In this document: in pieces, positions 24,587 through 34,539 of the stretch
Layout of the letters: each line of letters opens with the position of its first letter
Position numbering within the stretch: the stretch's first letter is position 1
Assembly: GCA_039090855.1 (NCBI GenBank)
Contig: CM077027.1
Location: 102,590,424 to 102,654,423, forward strand
DNA length: 64,000 bases
Direction of reading: 5' to 3'
Source: Macrothele yani
Lineage: Eukaryota > Arthropoda > Arachnida > Araneae > Macrothelidae
Made by a program: the position numbers and the translations under genes
The notes under the pieces: model-generated
The model's database searches: none
Told to the model about the DNA's origin: nothing
The model's input: the letters and a program-made list of their open reading frames with translations, nothing else

Positions 24587-25998
24587 CACTGACGGAAAAA
24601 AAAATCCCAACACCAAGAAGGGGTTGTGTTAGATAAACGACAGTTGGTAGGCGGTGAGAGTACATCTGTAAGATGACGTCTATGCAAATTTTGCGCTCGG
24701 CGCATACGTGTGGCGCAGGTAGCGCCCCTCGGAACATGCAAAGCAGGTTTGCTGTAAATACGCGCTGTAACGTTCGTGAGCGTTAGTTATCGTTGAGATT
24801 CGACGTAGGGTGTTGATGTTAGTCAAGAATGCCTTTAAGAAGACGAAGAAGCCATTATCAACAGCTCACGGAGTTTGAACAAGGTCGTGTAATAGGGCTA
24901 CGAGAAGGTGGATTTTCTTTCCGCAATATTGCAGAACGACTTGGCAGGAATGTAGCCACTGTGCATGATTGTTGGCAGCGGTGGTCAAGGGAAGGTACTG
25001 CCTCAAGAAGACCGGGTTCCGGCCGGCCACGTGGCACTACTGAGAGGGAAGACCGCCGTGTACAGCGAATCGTACCGCGTCTGCGGCAGCAATTCGAGCT
25101 GCAGTTGCCACCACAGTGACACAACGATCTGTTACAAATTGGTTACTTGAAGGACAGCTCCGAGCCAGACGCCCTATAGCTTGCATTCCACTTACTCCAA
25201 ACCACTGCCGTTTGCGACGTCAGTGGTGTCAAGCTAGAGCTCATTGGAGGACGGAGTGGAGATCTGTTGTGTTTTCTGCTGAAAGCCGGTTCTGCCTGGG
25301 TGCCAGTGATGGCCGTGTGTTGGTTAGAAGGAGGCTAGGTGAGCGCCTGCAACCAACCTGTCTGTGGCCGAGACACACTGGACCTACACCTGGAGTTATG
25401 GTCTGGGGAGCAATTTCCTATGACAGCAGGAGCACTCTCGTGGTTATCCCACGCACCCTGACGGCACAGTTGTACGTCGGTCTGGTGATTCAGCCTGTTG
25501 TGCTGCCATTCATGAACAGCATTCCAGGGGTGTTTTCCAACAGGATAACGCTCGCCCGCATGCCACTGTTGTAACCCAACATGCTCTACAGAGTGTCAAC
25601 ATGTTGCCGTGACCTGCTAGATCACCAGATCTTTCACCAATTGAGCACGTATGGGACATCATTGGACGACAACTCCAGCGTCACACCCAACCAGAATTAA
25701 CCGTCCCTGTATTGACCGACCAAGTGCAACAGGCATGGAACTCCATCCCACAAACTAACATCCAGCACCTGTTCAACACAATGCATGAATGTTTGCATGC
25801 TTGCATTCAATATTTTGGCAGTTACACCGGTTATTAATGTACCAGCATTTCACATTTAAAATGGCTCTTCTCGCGCTTACAATAAGCTGTGATCTTGAAA
25901 CCTTAATCGATTAAATGTTACCTATACAAATGTATTGCCGCCATTTCATTCCTCTACAACTATTTTTTCGTGGTGTTGGGATTTTTTTTCCGTCAGTG
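24587..25998 (+). mobile_element. Tc1-type transposon, complete, ~1.4 kb
   Basis: Termini CACTGACGGAAAAAAAAATC (24587) and GATTTTTTTTCCGTCAGTG (to 25998) form inverted repeats continuing into CCCAACACCA/TGGTGTTGGG. TA duplications are at 24585-24586 and 25999-26000. The near-perfect ends suggest a fairly young insertion, although the gene inside is broken. Confidence 0.96.
24829..25835 (+). pseudogene. Tc1-family transposase, frameshifted, first catalytic Asp lost
   Basis: Begins MPLRRRRSHYQQLTEFEQGR with a helix-turn-helix (SFRNIAERLGRNVATVHDCW) and the GRPRG linker. A frameshift near 25100 moves it to TQRSVTNWLLEGQLRARRP. The first catalytic site reads FSAESRF where the family has FSDESRF. 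A second frameshift near 25530 leads to FQQDNARPHATVV and, past a TGA in place of Trp, PARSPDLSPIEHVWD. I count 32 residues between the second D and E. The C-terminus reads HLFNTMHECLHACIQYF. The lost Asp, two frameshifts and a stop make it non-functional. Confidence 0.9.
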
Positions 25999-26000
25999 TA

Positions 26001-26630
26001 GTTTAATAAAATATTTACAAGAAGGCATTGCTCAAGTAATCTTTCACATATTATGCATAAAAATCATACATAGCAATACTTAATGCCACTAGTACAGAAC
26101 ATTTCTCAGTAAGTACTCAGTTTCATTACGTATTTATTTGAATATTAAGTGGCAATAAATGTTCCTGTTGTGACATTTTAAAGTTTGCAAAGACACACAC
26201 TTTTGCGACAAGGTTTCCAGTTGCCTCCTTGTTTATAACTGAAACTAGTGCTATGAGAGCAGCCATGTAACCCTAAGTTTCCTGTGTCTCCTTCATTCTC
26301 TAGTAAATACTAATCATCCAACTTGCCTGTTGATAAAACAGTCTTTTGAAAATTACACATAATAACAGAAAGCATAGATCATTACTGACATAACAGACAA
26401 GCTCTTCTAAAGGTAACAGTTTTTATCTTTTTAACAAACTATCTCACACAGATTTTTCAACTCCATTCTTCACACCTTCACTGCATGCATGTGGTGTAAC
26501 TTCATCTCTCTCATTTTAGTGGTATGAAAATGTTGCACGTTTCCCCCACATCACCAAGAGATTTTGAATTGCACCACAAGGAGGAGAATTGTTGTTTTAA
26601 TTTAAGTTCATAGGATCCATAAACTAAAAT
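26001..26630. other. Intronic DNA, no gene recognised
   Basis: No motif, terminal repeat or exon was seen. Confidence 0.4.
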
Positions 26631-26639
26631 GTGGGTTCA

Positions 26640-27480
26640 ATTTTCATTCCATGATGATGCAATCCCCAAGTATTCTGAAGTGGCTACAGAGGAAACAGTG
26701 AAAATATGGCACTTTTGTAATGATGATGACATTTGCCTTCCGTGTATTTGTGAAGAATTATTTCTTCCGGGTGATTCATTTTCCATTGATATCTGTGATG
26801 TTCTATGAAGAGCACAGGTAGTGTCTCTGTGGAGAATTCACAGTGATAATAGATCTGTTGCTTGGTTTACAGTCAGGTTACATCAGTATGCCTTGCCTGC
26901 TATGTGAGTGGGACAGATGAGCAAAAATTTAACATTAGGAAAGGAAGACATGGCCACATACAAGTTCTTTTTCACCAGAATAAAAAAATATAACACTACT
27001 TGCACATTAAACTGGGGTTAATGAAGCAATCTGTGAAGACCTTGAACAAGATGGTGTGCTTTAAATACATTTGCAGCAAGTTTACATCCCTCATGCACAA
27101 AAATGCTGAAAGCAGGCAGTTTTATCAGGCCTCAAATACAGAAATTAATTATTGATCCCGAATTTGAGAACACAAAAATCATACAGAAAAACAAGCACAG
27201 TTGAGCTTTAAAATTGTTGTGTAAAACTTCAAGGGGAAGCAGAATGGATCTGCAAAGAAAATAGTGGAAGTTATGCAGAACAGTTTAGAATTTGGGCTGC
27301 AAGATGATCATGAAACTGCACTTCTTGCATTCACATTTAGACTATTTTCCTGCAAACCCAGGAAGTTTAAGAGGAGATCAAGGGAGAGATTTCACCAGGA
27401 CATTAAGAAAATGGAAAAGAAGTATCAGTGAAAGTAGAACGTAAATATGATGGAAGATAACTGTTTGATACTGAACAGGG
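26640..27480 (+). pseudogene. Ruined copy of a Cys-rich transposase-like family (copy A)
   Basis: In shifting frames the C-terminal part reads FKYICSKFTSL, KLIIDPEFENTKII, SFKIVV(K)NF, HFLHSHLDYFPANPGSL, RFHQDIKKMEKKYQ and NVNMMEDNCLILNRD. The order (FKYL-KFPRLS, GPQIR-KLI, NFLG, LHFL-SHLDFFPENLG, ERFHQD-MEKRYQGKW, MLADYCW-LKRD) is a repeat family I know only as uncharacterised arthropod proteins. The same order occurs in the better copy at 29740-31410. The two copies differ clearly, so they are separate lineages. Many stops; no termini recognised. Confidence 0.65.
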
Positions 27481-28132
27481 ACAGTTCTAGTGAGCAGAGC
27501 AGTTAGGCATGAAAATCAAAAAGGTGAAAATTTCACCAATCTTACATGCTGTGGAGGAACATTTAAATTTTTATGGACAACATGCAGAAATGTATGCTGT
27601 AAATATGTTTTAGTAACAAAAGTAACTATTGAGTGCACAATTTTATTTATAAATATTCCCTGCATTTCCTCACATTTCTTTTCCCCCCAATTTCTACATT
27701 TTTGTGATGTGATGAACAGAAACTGGTGTAATTTTTAAAATCAGCACCACAAAAAAAAAAAAAAAAAAAAGTTTCAAAATCACTTATTACATTTCAGTGA
27801 CCAAATCTGAAAAGAAATATACAGGCAGTTTGCAATACACAGTGACAACAGCTAGATGGTGCTCCACTGGCACTGGGAATATTTTGCTTTTGACACAGAA
27901 AGCAAAATATTCCACACTAATTTGATACAAACTTCTTATATATTTAAATCATTTCTAAATTTGTCAGATACAAGAATTTAGAATATTCTAAGCAGTTAAA
28001 TACAATACAATAGAATATCTAACTTGTTTTACTAAAAGAGAAACTTAAAGATAAAAACAATCATTGGCTTGCACAATCCAGTCAAATTTTCAGCAAATTA
28101 GAAAAAAAAAAAAAATTAAATGCTTAACACAC
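27481..28132. other. Intronic DNA with a perfect 15-bp hairpin
   Basis: Contains an A20 run at 27751 and a hairpin, GGAATATTTTGCTTT (27876-27890) and its exact complement at 27899-27913, with an 8-nt loop. No gene. Confidence 0.6.
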
Positions 28133-28214
28133 CTGCTTTCCAGTAGGAGATGGTATATAGCCTGATACTTCATTCACAGCATCCAACAATTTCTTAATGG
28201 CACTGGCTATTTCC
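28133..28214 (-). CDS. PDCD10: PDCD10/CCM3, internal coding exon
   Basis: 82-bp exon bounded by TTTCAG (28220-28215) and GTGTGT (28132 down). It starts with the last base of a split AAG and reads EIASAIKKLLDAVNEVSGY then IPSPTGKQ, ending in phase 0. Animal PDCD10 has an almost identical (D/E)IASAIK-x-LLD-x-VN block at this place, followed by a variable linker. The linker here (SGYIPSPTGK) is family-variable. The donor is GTGTGT rather than GTAAGT but still GT. The exon connects in frame to 54374 upstream and 21188 downstream. Confidence 0.93.
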
Positions 28215-28545
28215 CTGAAATAACAAAATCACAATGGTGCTTACTTGATCAAAACACAACTTTTTAAAATAGAGAAATTACTAACAAAATGTTCACATTC
28301 CCTAAATATACACAAAAACATGACACATAAATTGATACACAAATGACTAAAGAGATGCATACAAATTCCATGATTTTCTAAAGAGCTACAGAATTTATTT
28401 ATTTTTTATATACATTTCCTCCCAATTAACAACTGGCTTTCTTCTTAGTACAGAATTTTTAAGCAGATCATGATATTTCACTGATTTCTTTCCATGAATG
28501 GTAGCAATAATTCATGACATCTAAATGCTGGGCAGCAAGCAGTGC
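28215..28545. other. Intronic DNA immediately upstream of the PDCD10 exon
   Basis: Apart from the acceptor at 28215-28220, no feature recognised. Confidence 0.4.
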
Positions 28546-28549
28546 AATT

Positions 28550-29270
28550 TAATAATGAAACAACAGGATGCTTGTGTAAAATTCCAAGACCACACGTATC
28601 TGATGAACAAGTTCATGCCATTTACCAACACAGCCCAAAGAAATCCACAATGATGGCGGGTCAGGAGTTACAAAATCCACAGCAGACTGTTTGGAAAATT
28701 TTAAAGAAGTGGCTGAAAATGACTCTCTACAAACTGTAGTTATTGCAAAGTCTAAGTTACAATGGCAGAACAGTATGTCACAATTTCTGTACAGAAATGC
28801 AGGAGTGTTTTCAAGATGATGGTTTTAGTGAGCATCTAATTTTAAGTTATGAATCAACATTTCACATAAGTGAGAAAGTTACTAAACATTAACATTCACA
28901 TATGGGGGACTGAAAATCCTAGAGCAACAGTGCAGGATTACCCAAAAGCTACTGTCCTGTGCTATTTCCTGTAAAAAAAAAATATATGGCCCCTTCTTTT
29001 TCTATGAAAACACTGTAATGGGAAGTTTTTATCTCTATGTGCTAATTACTTGGTTGATGCCTCGACAGCACGAAGACAGTGAGAACATTTTCTAGCACTA
29101 CTCCACTGACAAGTTAGGAATTACCTCGATGAAAATATCTTCCACGGCGATGGATTGACTGTACAACAGTCAATAACATGTCACTCATATGTTGGCTACC
29201 ATGAAGTCTGGATCTACACTGGACAACAATGAAATTGCTTCTGACGGGGAAAGTGTGCAATTCTGTATGA
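28550..29270 (+). pseudogene. IS630/mariner-type transposase ruin
   Basis: Frames read IPRPHVSDEQVHAIYQHSPK, CFQDDGFSEHLILSYESTFH (the family has a V/I-F-SDE(A/S)TFH first catalytic motif, here SYESTFH), and a VYGPFFF-like stretch. The segment after 29090 (HYSTD) looks like the eroded region after the second catalytic D. The family's C-terminal end matches the separate fragment at 33840-34085. Stops and frameshifts are numerous. Confidence 0.65.
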
Positions 29271-29739
29271 AATTAACCCACTGAACACGAATATCGCCCT
29301 GAAAAACTTTAACTGGCTCTTGTTTCGGAAATACAGCTAATGGAACGTTAAAAATTTGTGGTTTTTAGTAAAAAAGTAGGTATAACGAGTAATAATTTTT
29401 TTATGTTACATATTCATAAATTTATGATAAATATAATAAATGTTAGTAAATGTATATTAAAATAGTACTGAAATAAAAATATAGTAAGAACATCAGGTTC
29501 GTACGACGTTTTCTGTATTCTTAGGCACCGTCAGACCAGGAAGTATTGCATCATTGGGTGAGAAGTCTGGAGTTCCCGCGACATCCGGTGTAGTATTACG
29601 CAATGTGATGCAATCCTTTCCGTTTTAACAGCCCAACGGTAAAGAGCTCAGTCCATTTGTTTCTTTCCCTTCATTGGTGAGTGTACTCTCGTGATAGCAG
29701 CCTGTTAAAGTGATCCTTGTATTGTGACATTATGTAGCT

Positions 29740-31410
29740 ATGCCGCATGCGTGTGTGAATAAGGCGGATAACTTTTGCTATATATGTGGTAAAGTGGCAT
29801 TTGCTGCACAGAAAAAGTCCATCACTCCTGTTGTTAAAAAGGCTTATCATTTGTATTTCGGCTGCAGGATAGGCGACGAGGATAAGGACTGGGCTCCACA
29901 TGTATTTTGCCGCACGTGTGCAACAAATCTGTCACAGTGGCTTAATGGCAAAAGAAAAACGATGGGTTCTGCTGTTCCCATGATTTGGAGGGAGCCCACA
30001 AATCACATAAATGACTGTTATTTCTGTATGGTGCCACCAGTGGCTGAAGGTATCACAAAGAAGAAGAAATGGACTGTAGAACATCCAAATATACCTTCTG
30101 CTGTATGACCTGTACCTCCTTCTGAAGAACTCCCCATTCCCAAGCCTCCGACAAAGTTTGTTATCGATTTAGATGAGGTCCAGGAAGACGATTTGTGTAA
30201 TCTGAAACAGTCAACGTCACGGATTAATGAAAGCGATGACGAATATGCATCTTCTGAGTCTATGCCACATAAAATTACATCAGAAAAACTGAACGACCTT
30301 GTTCGCGATTTGAATTTAACCAAAGTTAAAGCAGAGCTACTAGCGTCAAGGCTTCGTCAATGGGATCTTCTAGAACAAAATGTTCGAGTGAGTTCGTTTC
30401 GTATTCGTCACCGACAATTCGAGCAATTCTTCCAAAAAAGTGAAAGCTTTGTGTTCTGTTGCAATATTGACTGCCTAATGCAAGGACAAGGAATACATGT
30501 TACGCAAGAATGGCGTCTATTTATAGACTCCTCCAAGTTGAGTCTTAAGATGGTTTCACTGCATAACGGGAATCAGCTACTGTCCATTCCAGTTGCACAT
30601 GCGGTGCACATGAAAGAGACTTACAACAACCTTAAACAGCTGTTGGACAGACTTAATTGCAAAAATTATGGTTGGTTTATCTGTGCTGACCTGAAGGTAG
30701 TGTCTTTGTTGATGGGCCTTCAGCAGGGATACACAAAGCACTGCTGTTTTCTTTGTCACTGGGATAGCCAAGCTACATGTCTGCACTACATCGATAGAGA
30801 CTGGCCTCCTAGAAGTCTTTGACACCTGGACAAATGAATGTTCAGAACCCACCACTGACAGATCCTCAGAAAATCATACTACCCCCTCTGCACATAAAAC
30901 TCGGTCTTGTAAAGCAATTGATTAAAGGCATGGACAAAACTAAACCAGCGTTCAAGTACTTGCATGACAAATTTCCTCGACTGAGTGAAGCAAAAATAAA
31001 AGAGGGAATTTTTATGGGTCCCAGCTCTTTCAAGATTTGCAGTTTGAGGACATGCTTTAGTGTGATGAAAGAGAAGTGTGGGATGCCTTTTGTCAAGTAT
31101 CAACAAACTTCCTGGGGAATTCCAGGGCTGAAAATTACGAAGATCTCATTACCGACCTGCTTGCTCTGTATCAGAAATTTGGCTGTAATATGTCTTTAAA
31201 ACTCCACTTCCTGGATTCTGTGCCAAATTTAGTGATGAGCATGGTGAACGGTTTCATCAAGATATGGCCGTAATGGAGCAACGATACCAGGGAAAGTGGT
31301 CCACTTTGATGCTCGCAGACTACGTTTGGACACTCTTCAGAGATGCCCCTCTGGTGGAATACAACCGAAAGGCAAGGAGAAGTAAAACGTCACGAACTGG
31401 TAACTGATTT
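29740..31410 (+). pseudogene. Cys-rich transposase-like protein family (copy B), nearly intact N-terminus
   Basis: Starts MPHACVNKADNFCYICGKVA. It has a series of Cys pairs in the first 105 residues (CYIC, CRTCATNL, CYFC), a WAPH-x-FC motif and WLNGKRK, then an acidic linker. After a TGA at 30106-30108 (probably CGA originally) the frame continues to 30822: VRVSSFRIRHRQFEQFF, FCCNIDCLMQ, LSLKMVSLHNGNQLLSIPVA, CFLCHWDSQATC. Frameshifts near 30822 and 31100 lead to ILPPLHIKLGLVKQLIKGMD, IKEGIFMGPSSFK, NMSLKLHFLDS and, near 31300, MLADYVWTLFRDAPLVEYNR. I know this family only as uncharacterised proteins. The Cys pairs suggest a zinc-binding head and the intronless repeated distribution suggests a transposase. 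Its tail is followed by RTE copy 1. Confidence 0.75.
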
Positions 31411-31603
31411 CTATCTATGCATGAAAAACTCATGTGCATATCTCAAAACTACATTTAATACAAAAGTAAAAAAAAATAAAAAATTACACTATCTATTTTT
31501 AATTGTGCTATAAAAAATTACACTTACTGTTTCAGATTGTATTTACTTCAAAAGAAGTGTAATGTAACGAACAAAAAAAATAAATATATATATATATATG
31601 AAG

Positions 31604-33390
31604 TGGAATATATAGAGCTATGCAAGACAGTAAGAAAAAGTATCACTGAAGACGTAAGAAAATTCAACTGTGAACTAGTGAGGAAAGCAATTGAAAACAA
31701 CCAAAGCCTAAAGATAGCAAAGGGACATCTCAGTAAGGGAAGAAAACAGATTATGGCACTGAGAAAAGAAGATGGTTCTGTAACAAGAAATAGAGGCGAA
31801 ATTTTGACAAGAGTGAAAGATTTCTACTCCAAATTATATGAAAGGGATGATATATGCACTCCAGACATCATGAAAGATACCAGTACCAGAGTTCCTCCAG
31901 TCCTTCCAGCAGAAGTTGCACATGCAATCAAGAACATGAAGCGAGGAAAAGCTCCAGGAGAAGATGGAATTACTGTAGACATCATACAAGAAGCAAGTGG
32001 AGAAATCGAAACAGTACTCGCCCAAATTTTCACTCGATGCCTTAATGAAGGAAAGATTCCTGAGGATTGGAACACCGCTACAATGATCCTGCTACATAAG
32101 AAAGGTGACATTGAGGATCTTGGAAACTACAGACCTATCAGCCTCCTATCAGTAGTTTATAAAATCTTCACTAAAGTTCTTTCACACCGCTTGAAGGTAA
32201 CACTGGACATGGCTCAACCGAGAGAACAAGCTGGATTCAGGAGTGGCTACAGCACAATAGATCATATCCACGTGCTGAGAGAACTAATTGAAAGAGCAAG
32301 GGAATATGAACTTCCATTGTGCATGGCTTTTATCGATTATGAAAAAGCCTTTGATTCGGTGAAACCATCAGCAGTTACAATGGCTCTGAAAACCTGCGGT
32401 ATTGAAGATGCATACATTAATATTATTAATAACATCTATGAAAATGCAAGTGCAAAGATTAGGCTGTTTGAAAATACAACACACGTAAAAATTGGAAAGG
32501 GAGTGAGACAAGGTGACACCATATCTCCGAAGCTCTTTAATGCCACATTGGAGGGTGTTTTTCAGTTGCTGAGCTGGGAAAACAAGGGGATAAAGATTAA
32601 TGGAGATTATCTAACCCACCTTCGTTTTGCTGATGACGTAGTCATTTTTGCAACTACCCCATCTGAGCTGCAGAGTATGATCCAGGAACTTGCTGACAAG
32701 AGTAAAGAAGTGGGATTAAAAATGAACTTTCAGAAGACAAAAGTGATGTTCAATGCTTTTACAAGAAATGAAGATTTATCGATTGATGGAGAAAAGCTGG
32801 AGATAACAGACACATACGTTTATCTTGGACAGCAGATATCAAGTGAGGGTCACATTGGTGAAGAAATTAATCGGCGTACAAAACTTGCCTGGAGAGCTTT
32901 TGGAAGAAACAGCATAATTTTCAAGAGCAATATGCCATTATGTCTTAAAAGAAAAGTGTTTGATCAATGCATCCTTCCAGTGCTTACGTATGGTGCAGAG
33001 ACGTGGACCTTAACTAAAAGAGACATACAAAGGCTGCAGACAACTCAAAGCAGCATGGAGAGGTGCATGCTTGGTGTAACCAGGAGAGATAAGAAGAGGA
33101 ACACGTGGATCCGAAAAATGACAAGAGTGGAAGACATCATGATCAGAGTTAAATCCCTGAAATGGCAATGGGCTGGACATACTGCCAGAAGAACAGACCA
33201 TCGATGGACAGCCGAAATTTTAGATTGGATTCCAAGGGACAGGAAAAGACCCAGAAGAAGACCACATGGAAGATGGGTGGATGAAATTCGAAAGTATGCG
33301 GGAGTGACATGGAGGAGACTGGCACAAGACAGACCGTTGTGGAGGAAACTTGGGGAGACCTTCGTCCAGCAGTGGATTGATAATGGTTGA
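31604..33390 (+). CDS. RTE ORF2 fragment: reverse transcriptase and C-terminal domain (copy 1)
   Basis: An uninterrupted frame of about 595 codons belonging to the element. Motifs include MILLHKKGDIEDLGNYRPIS (RT block 2a), CMAFIDYEKAFDSV (block A, Asp), GVRQGDTISPKLFN (block B), LRFADDVVIF (block C, FADD) and VYLGQQISSEG. The C-terminus has LKWQWAGHTARR and a basic RDRKRPRRRPHGRW stretch that probably binds RNA. The endonuclease domain is missing because of 5' truncation. The frame technically extends upstream into flanking A/T-rich DNA from 31537, but the TSD puts the element start at 31604. It could encode an RT lacking its nuclease. Confidence 0.92.
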
Positions 33391-33410
33391 CAATGATGAT
33401 GATGATGATG
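31604..33410 (+). mobile_element. RTE-type LINE copy 1 (5'-truncated, with TSD)
   Basis: ATATGAAG occurs on both sides (31596-31603 and 33411-33418), giving an 8-bp target duplication. The element starts inside ORF2 and ends in a (GAT)n tail, the characteristic simple-repeat 3' end of RTE elements. The sequence is nearly identical to the copies at 51968 and 57355, so it is recent. Confidence 0.93.
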
Positions 33411-33430
33411 ATATGAAGACGTACATAAAC

Positions 33431-33743
33431 ACTGGTTGCAATTGCTAAGGAACACTTGCATGCTATTTCAATGGGAGAGATTTGGTATAAAGGTTGGCAG
33501 ACTGAAATCAAAATGTCCTAAAAACTGATTTAGAATAATAAATTTCCTCATATGCACATGGAAAATTTGTTAGGAACACATATTTTGATTATGATTTTTG
33601 ATTCTGTTAAGTGTTTGAAGTTCTTTAATTAGCAGCATAAACAAATATTTATAAAGGAAGCGCAACGAGAGTTGCAGGCAAATTATATGCTTCTCTCCCA
33701 TTGAAATAGCATGCACGTGTTCCTGATCAATGGTCAACCAGTG
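33431..33743. mobile_element. MITE-like element with CACTGGTTG termini
   Basis: The left CACTGGTTGCAATTGCTAAG, followed by GAACACTTGCATGCTATTTC, is matched in inverse at the right by GAAATAGCATGCACGTGTTC and CAACCAGTG. The arms are about 60 bp, separated by ~190 bp without coding content. A TA follows the right end; the left flank has AA, so a TA target is only half supported. Confidence 0.65.
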
Positions 33744-33829
33744 TACCTGCATATTACAAACAAACCGTAGGCAATTCAACTTTTTTATGGTCATAGTCTG
33801 TTTCAGCACATTGAATTCATTAAGAAATG

Positions 33830-34085
33830 GCTATTTTTATCTCGGAAGCATGAACTTCATCAAAAATTGTTGTCCAGAGTAACCTATGACTTTTTAATGG
33901 GACTATGTCAAAGACAAGATCTTCCTCCCACCCCTTCCTGTTAATTTAGCTGATCTGAAACAACATATCACAATGGCTATTGCTGCAGTTGATGAAGATA
34001 TGTTAACACATGTTTGGCAAGAATTCGACTACCATGATGTTATGTGCCATGTGACTAAGGGTGCACACATCGGACATCTGTAAAT
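33830..34085 (+). pseudogene. Transposase C-terminal fragment (IS630/mariner type)
   Basis: Reads FLWDYVKDKIFLPPLPVNLA, DLKQHITMAIAAVDEDML, THVWQEFDYHDVMCHVTKGA and HIGHL then stop. The FLWGYVKD-PPLP-x-L, VWQE-x-(D/E)YR-CRVT-x-GAHIEHL layout is the standard C-terminus of the family found in ruin at 28550. The N-terminal and central parts are absent here, so it is an isolated tail exon-free fragment. Confidence 0.8.
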
Positions 34086-34259
34086 TGCTGTAACAAACTT
34101 TTCCTACAGTTTTTCTACAAAATGGTGCATTGTGAGTGTCAATATCTTAAATAGTTTTGGCTTTATAAAATGTTGAAACTGTCTATTTCATTTGTAATAA
34201 CTTTGTATTTTTCAATCTTTAGCCTCTTTCATTAATAAAATTTGTGAAAGCTACTGTGT

Positions 34260-34530
34260 CAAAAGATGGTGTTAGTAATCAAGATTTCATTGTCTACCAT
34301 AAGTTGATAAATCTTTTTTCCCCATTCACATTTCTTTCACGCAGTTCTTGCCCAATTTATATATCACACTTTCCATTCCTAAGTCACCATTTCCGAGTCT
34401 TCCATTGAAATCTCCAAAAACAAACACTTTCCTTCATGTGTCTTGTTTTCAAGTACCACAACTAAATCCTTAAAAACAGGTACAAACTCCTCCAGAACCA
34501 AAACCTCTTACTGGTGGTCCACAGACTACC
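34260..34530 (-). mobile_element. LINE endonuclease-domain fragment
   Basis: Minus-strand frames read EEFVPVFKDLVVVLENKTHE, then FGDFNGRLGNGDLG-like and a NEILITNTIF-like stretch. GDFN-x-(R/K)-(L/V/I)G is the Asp-Asn site of LINE apurinic-type endonucleases and NTIF/NT-x-F its following motif. Frameshifted and short; clade unclear, but not the young RTE (which has GDFNAKIG). Confidence 0.55.
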
Positions 34531-34539
34531 ACTACTTCT

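Noticed and set aside
29740..31273. Intact multi-exon host gene
   Set aside because: The breaks are one TGA and two frameshifts without splice-like borders, and a second decayed copy lies at 26640, so a repeated element is more likely.
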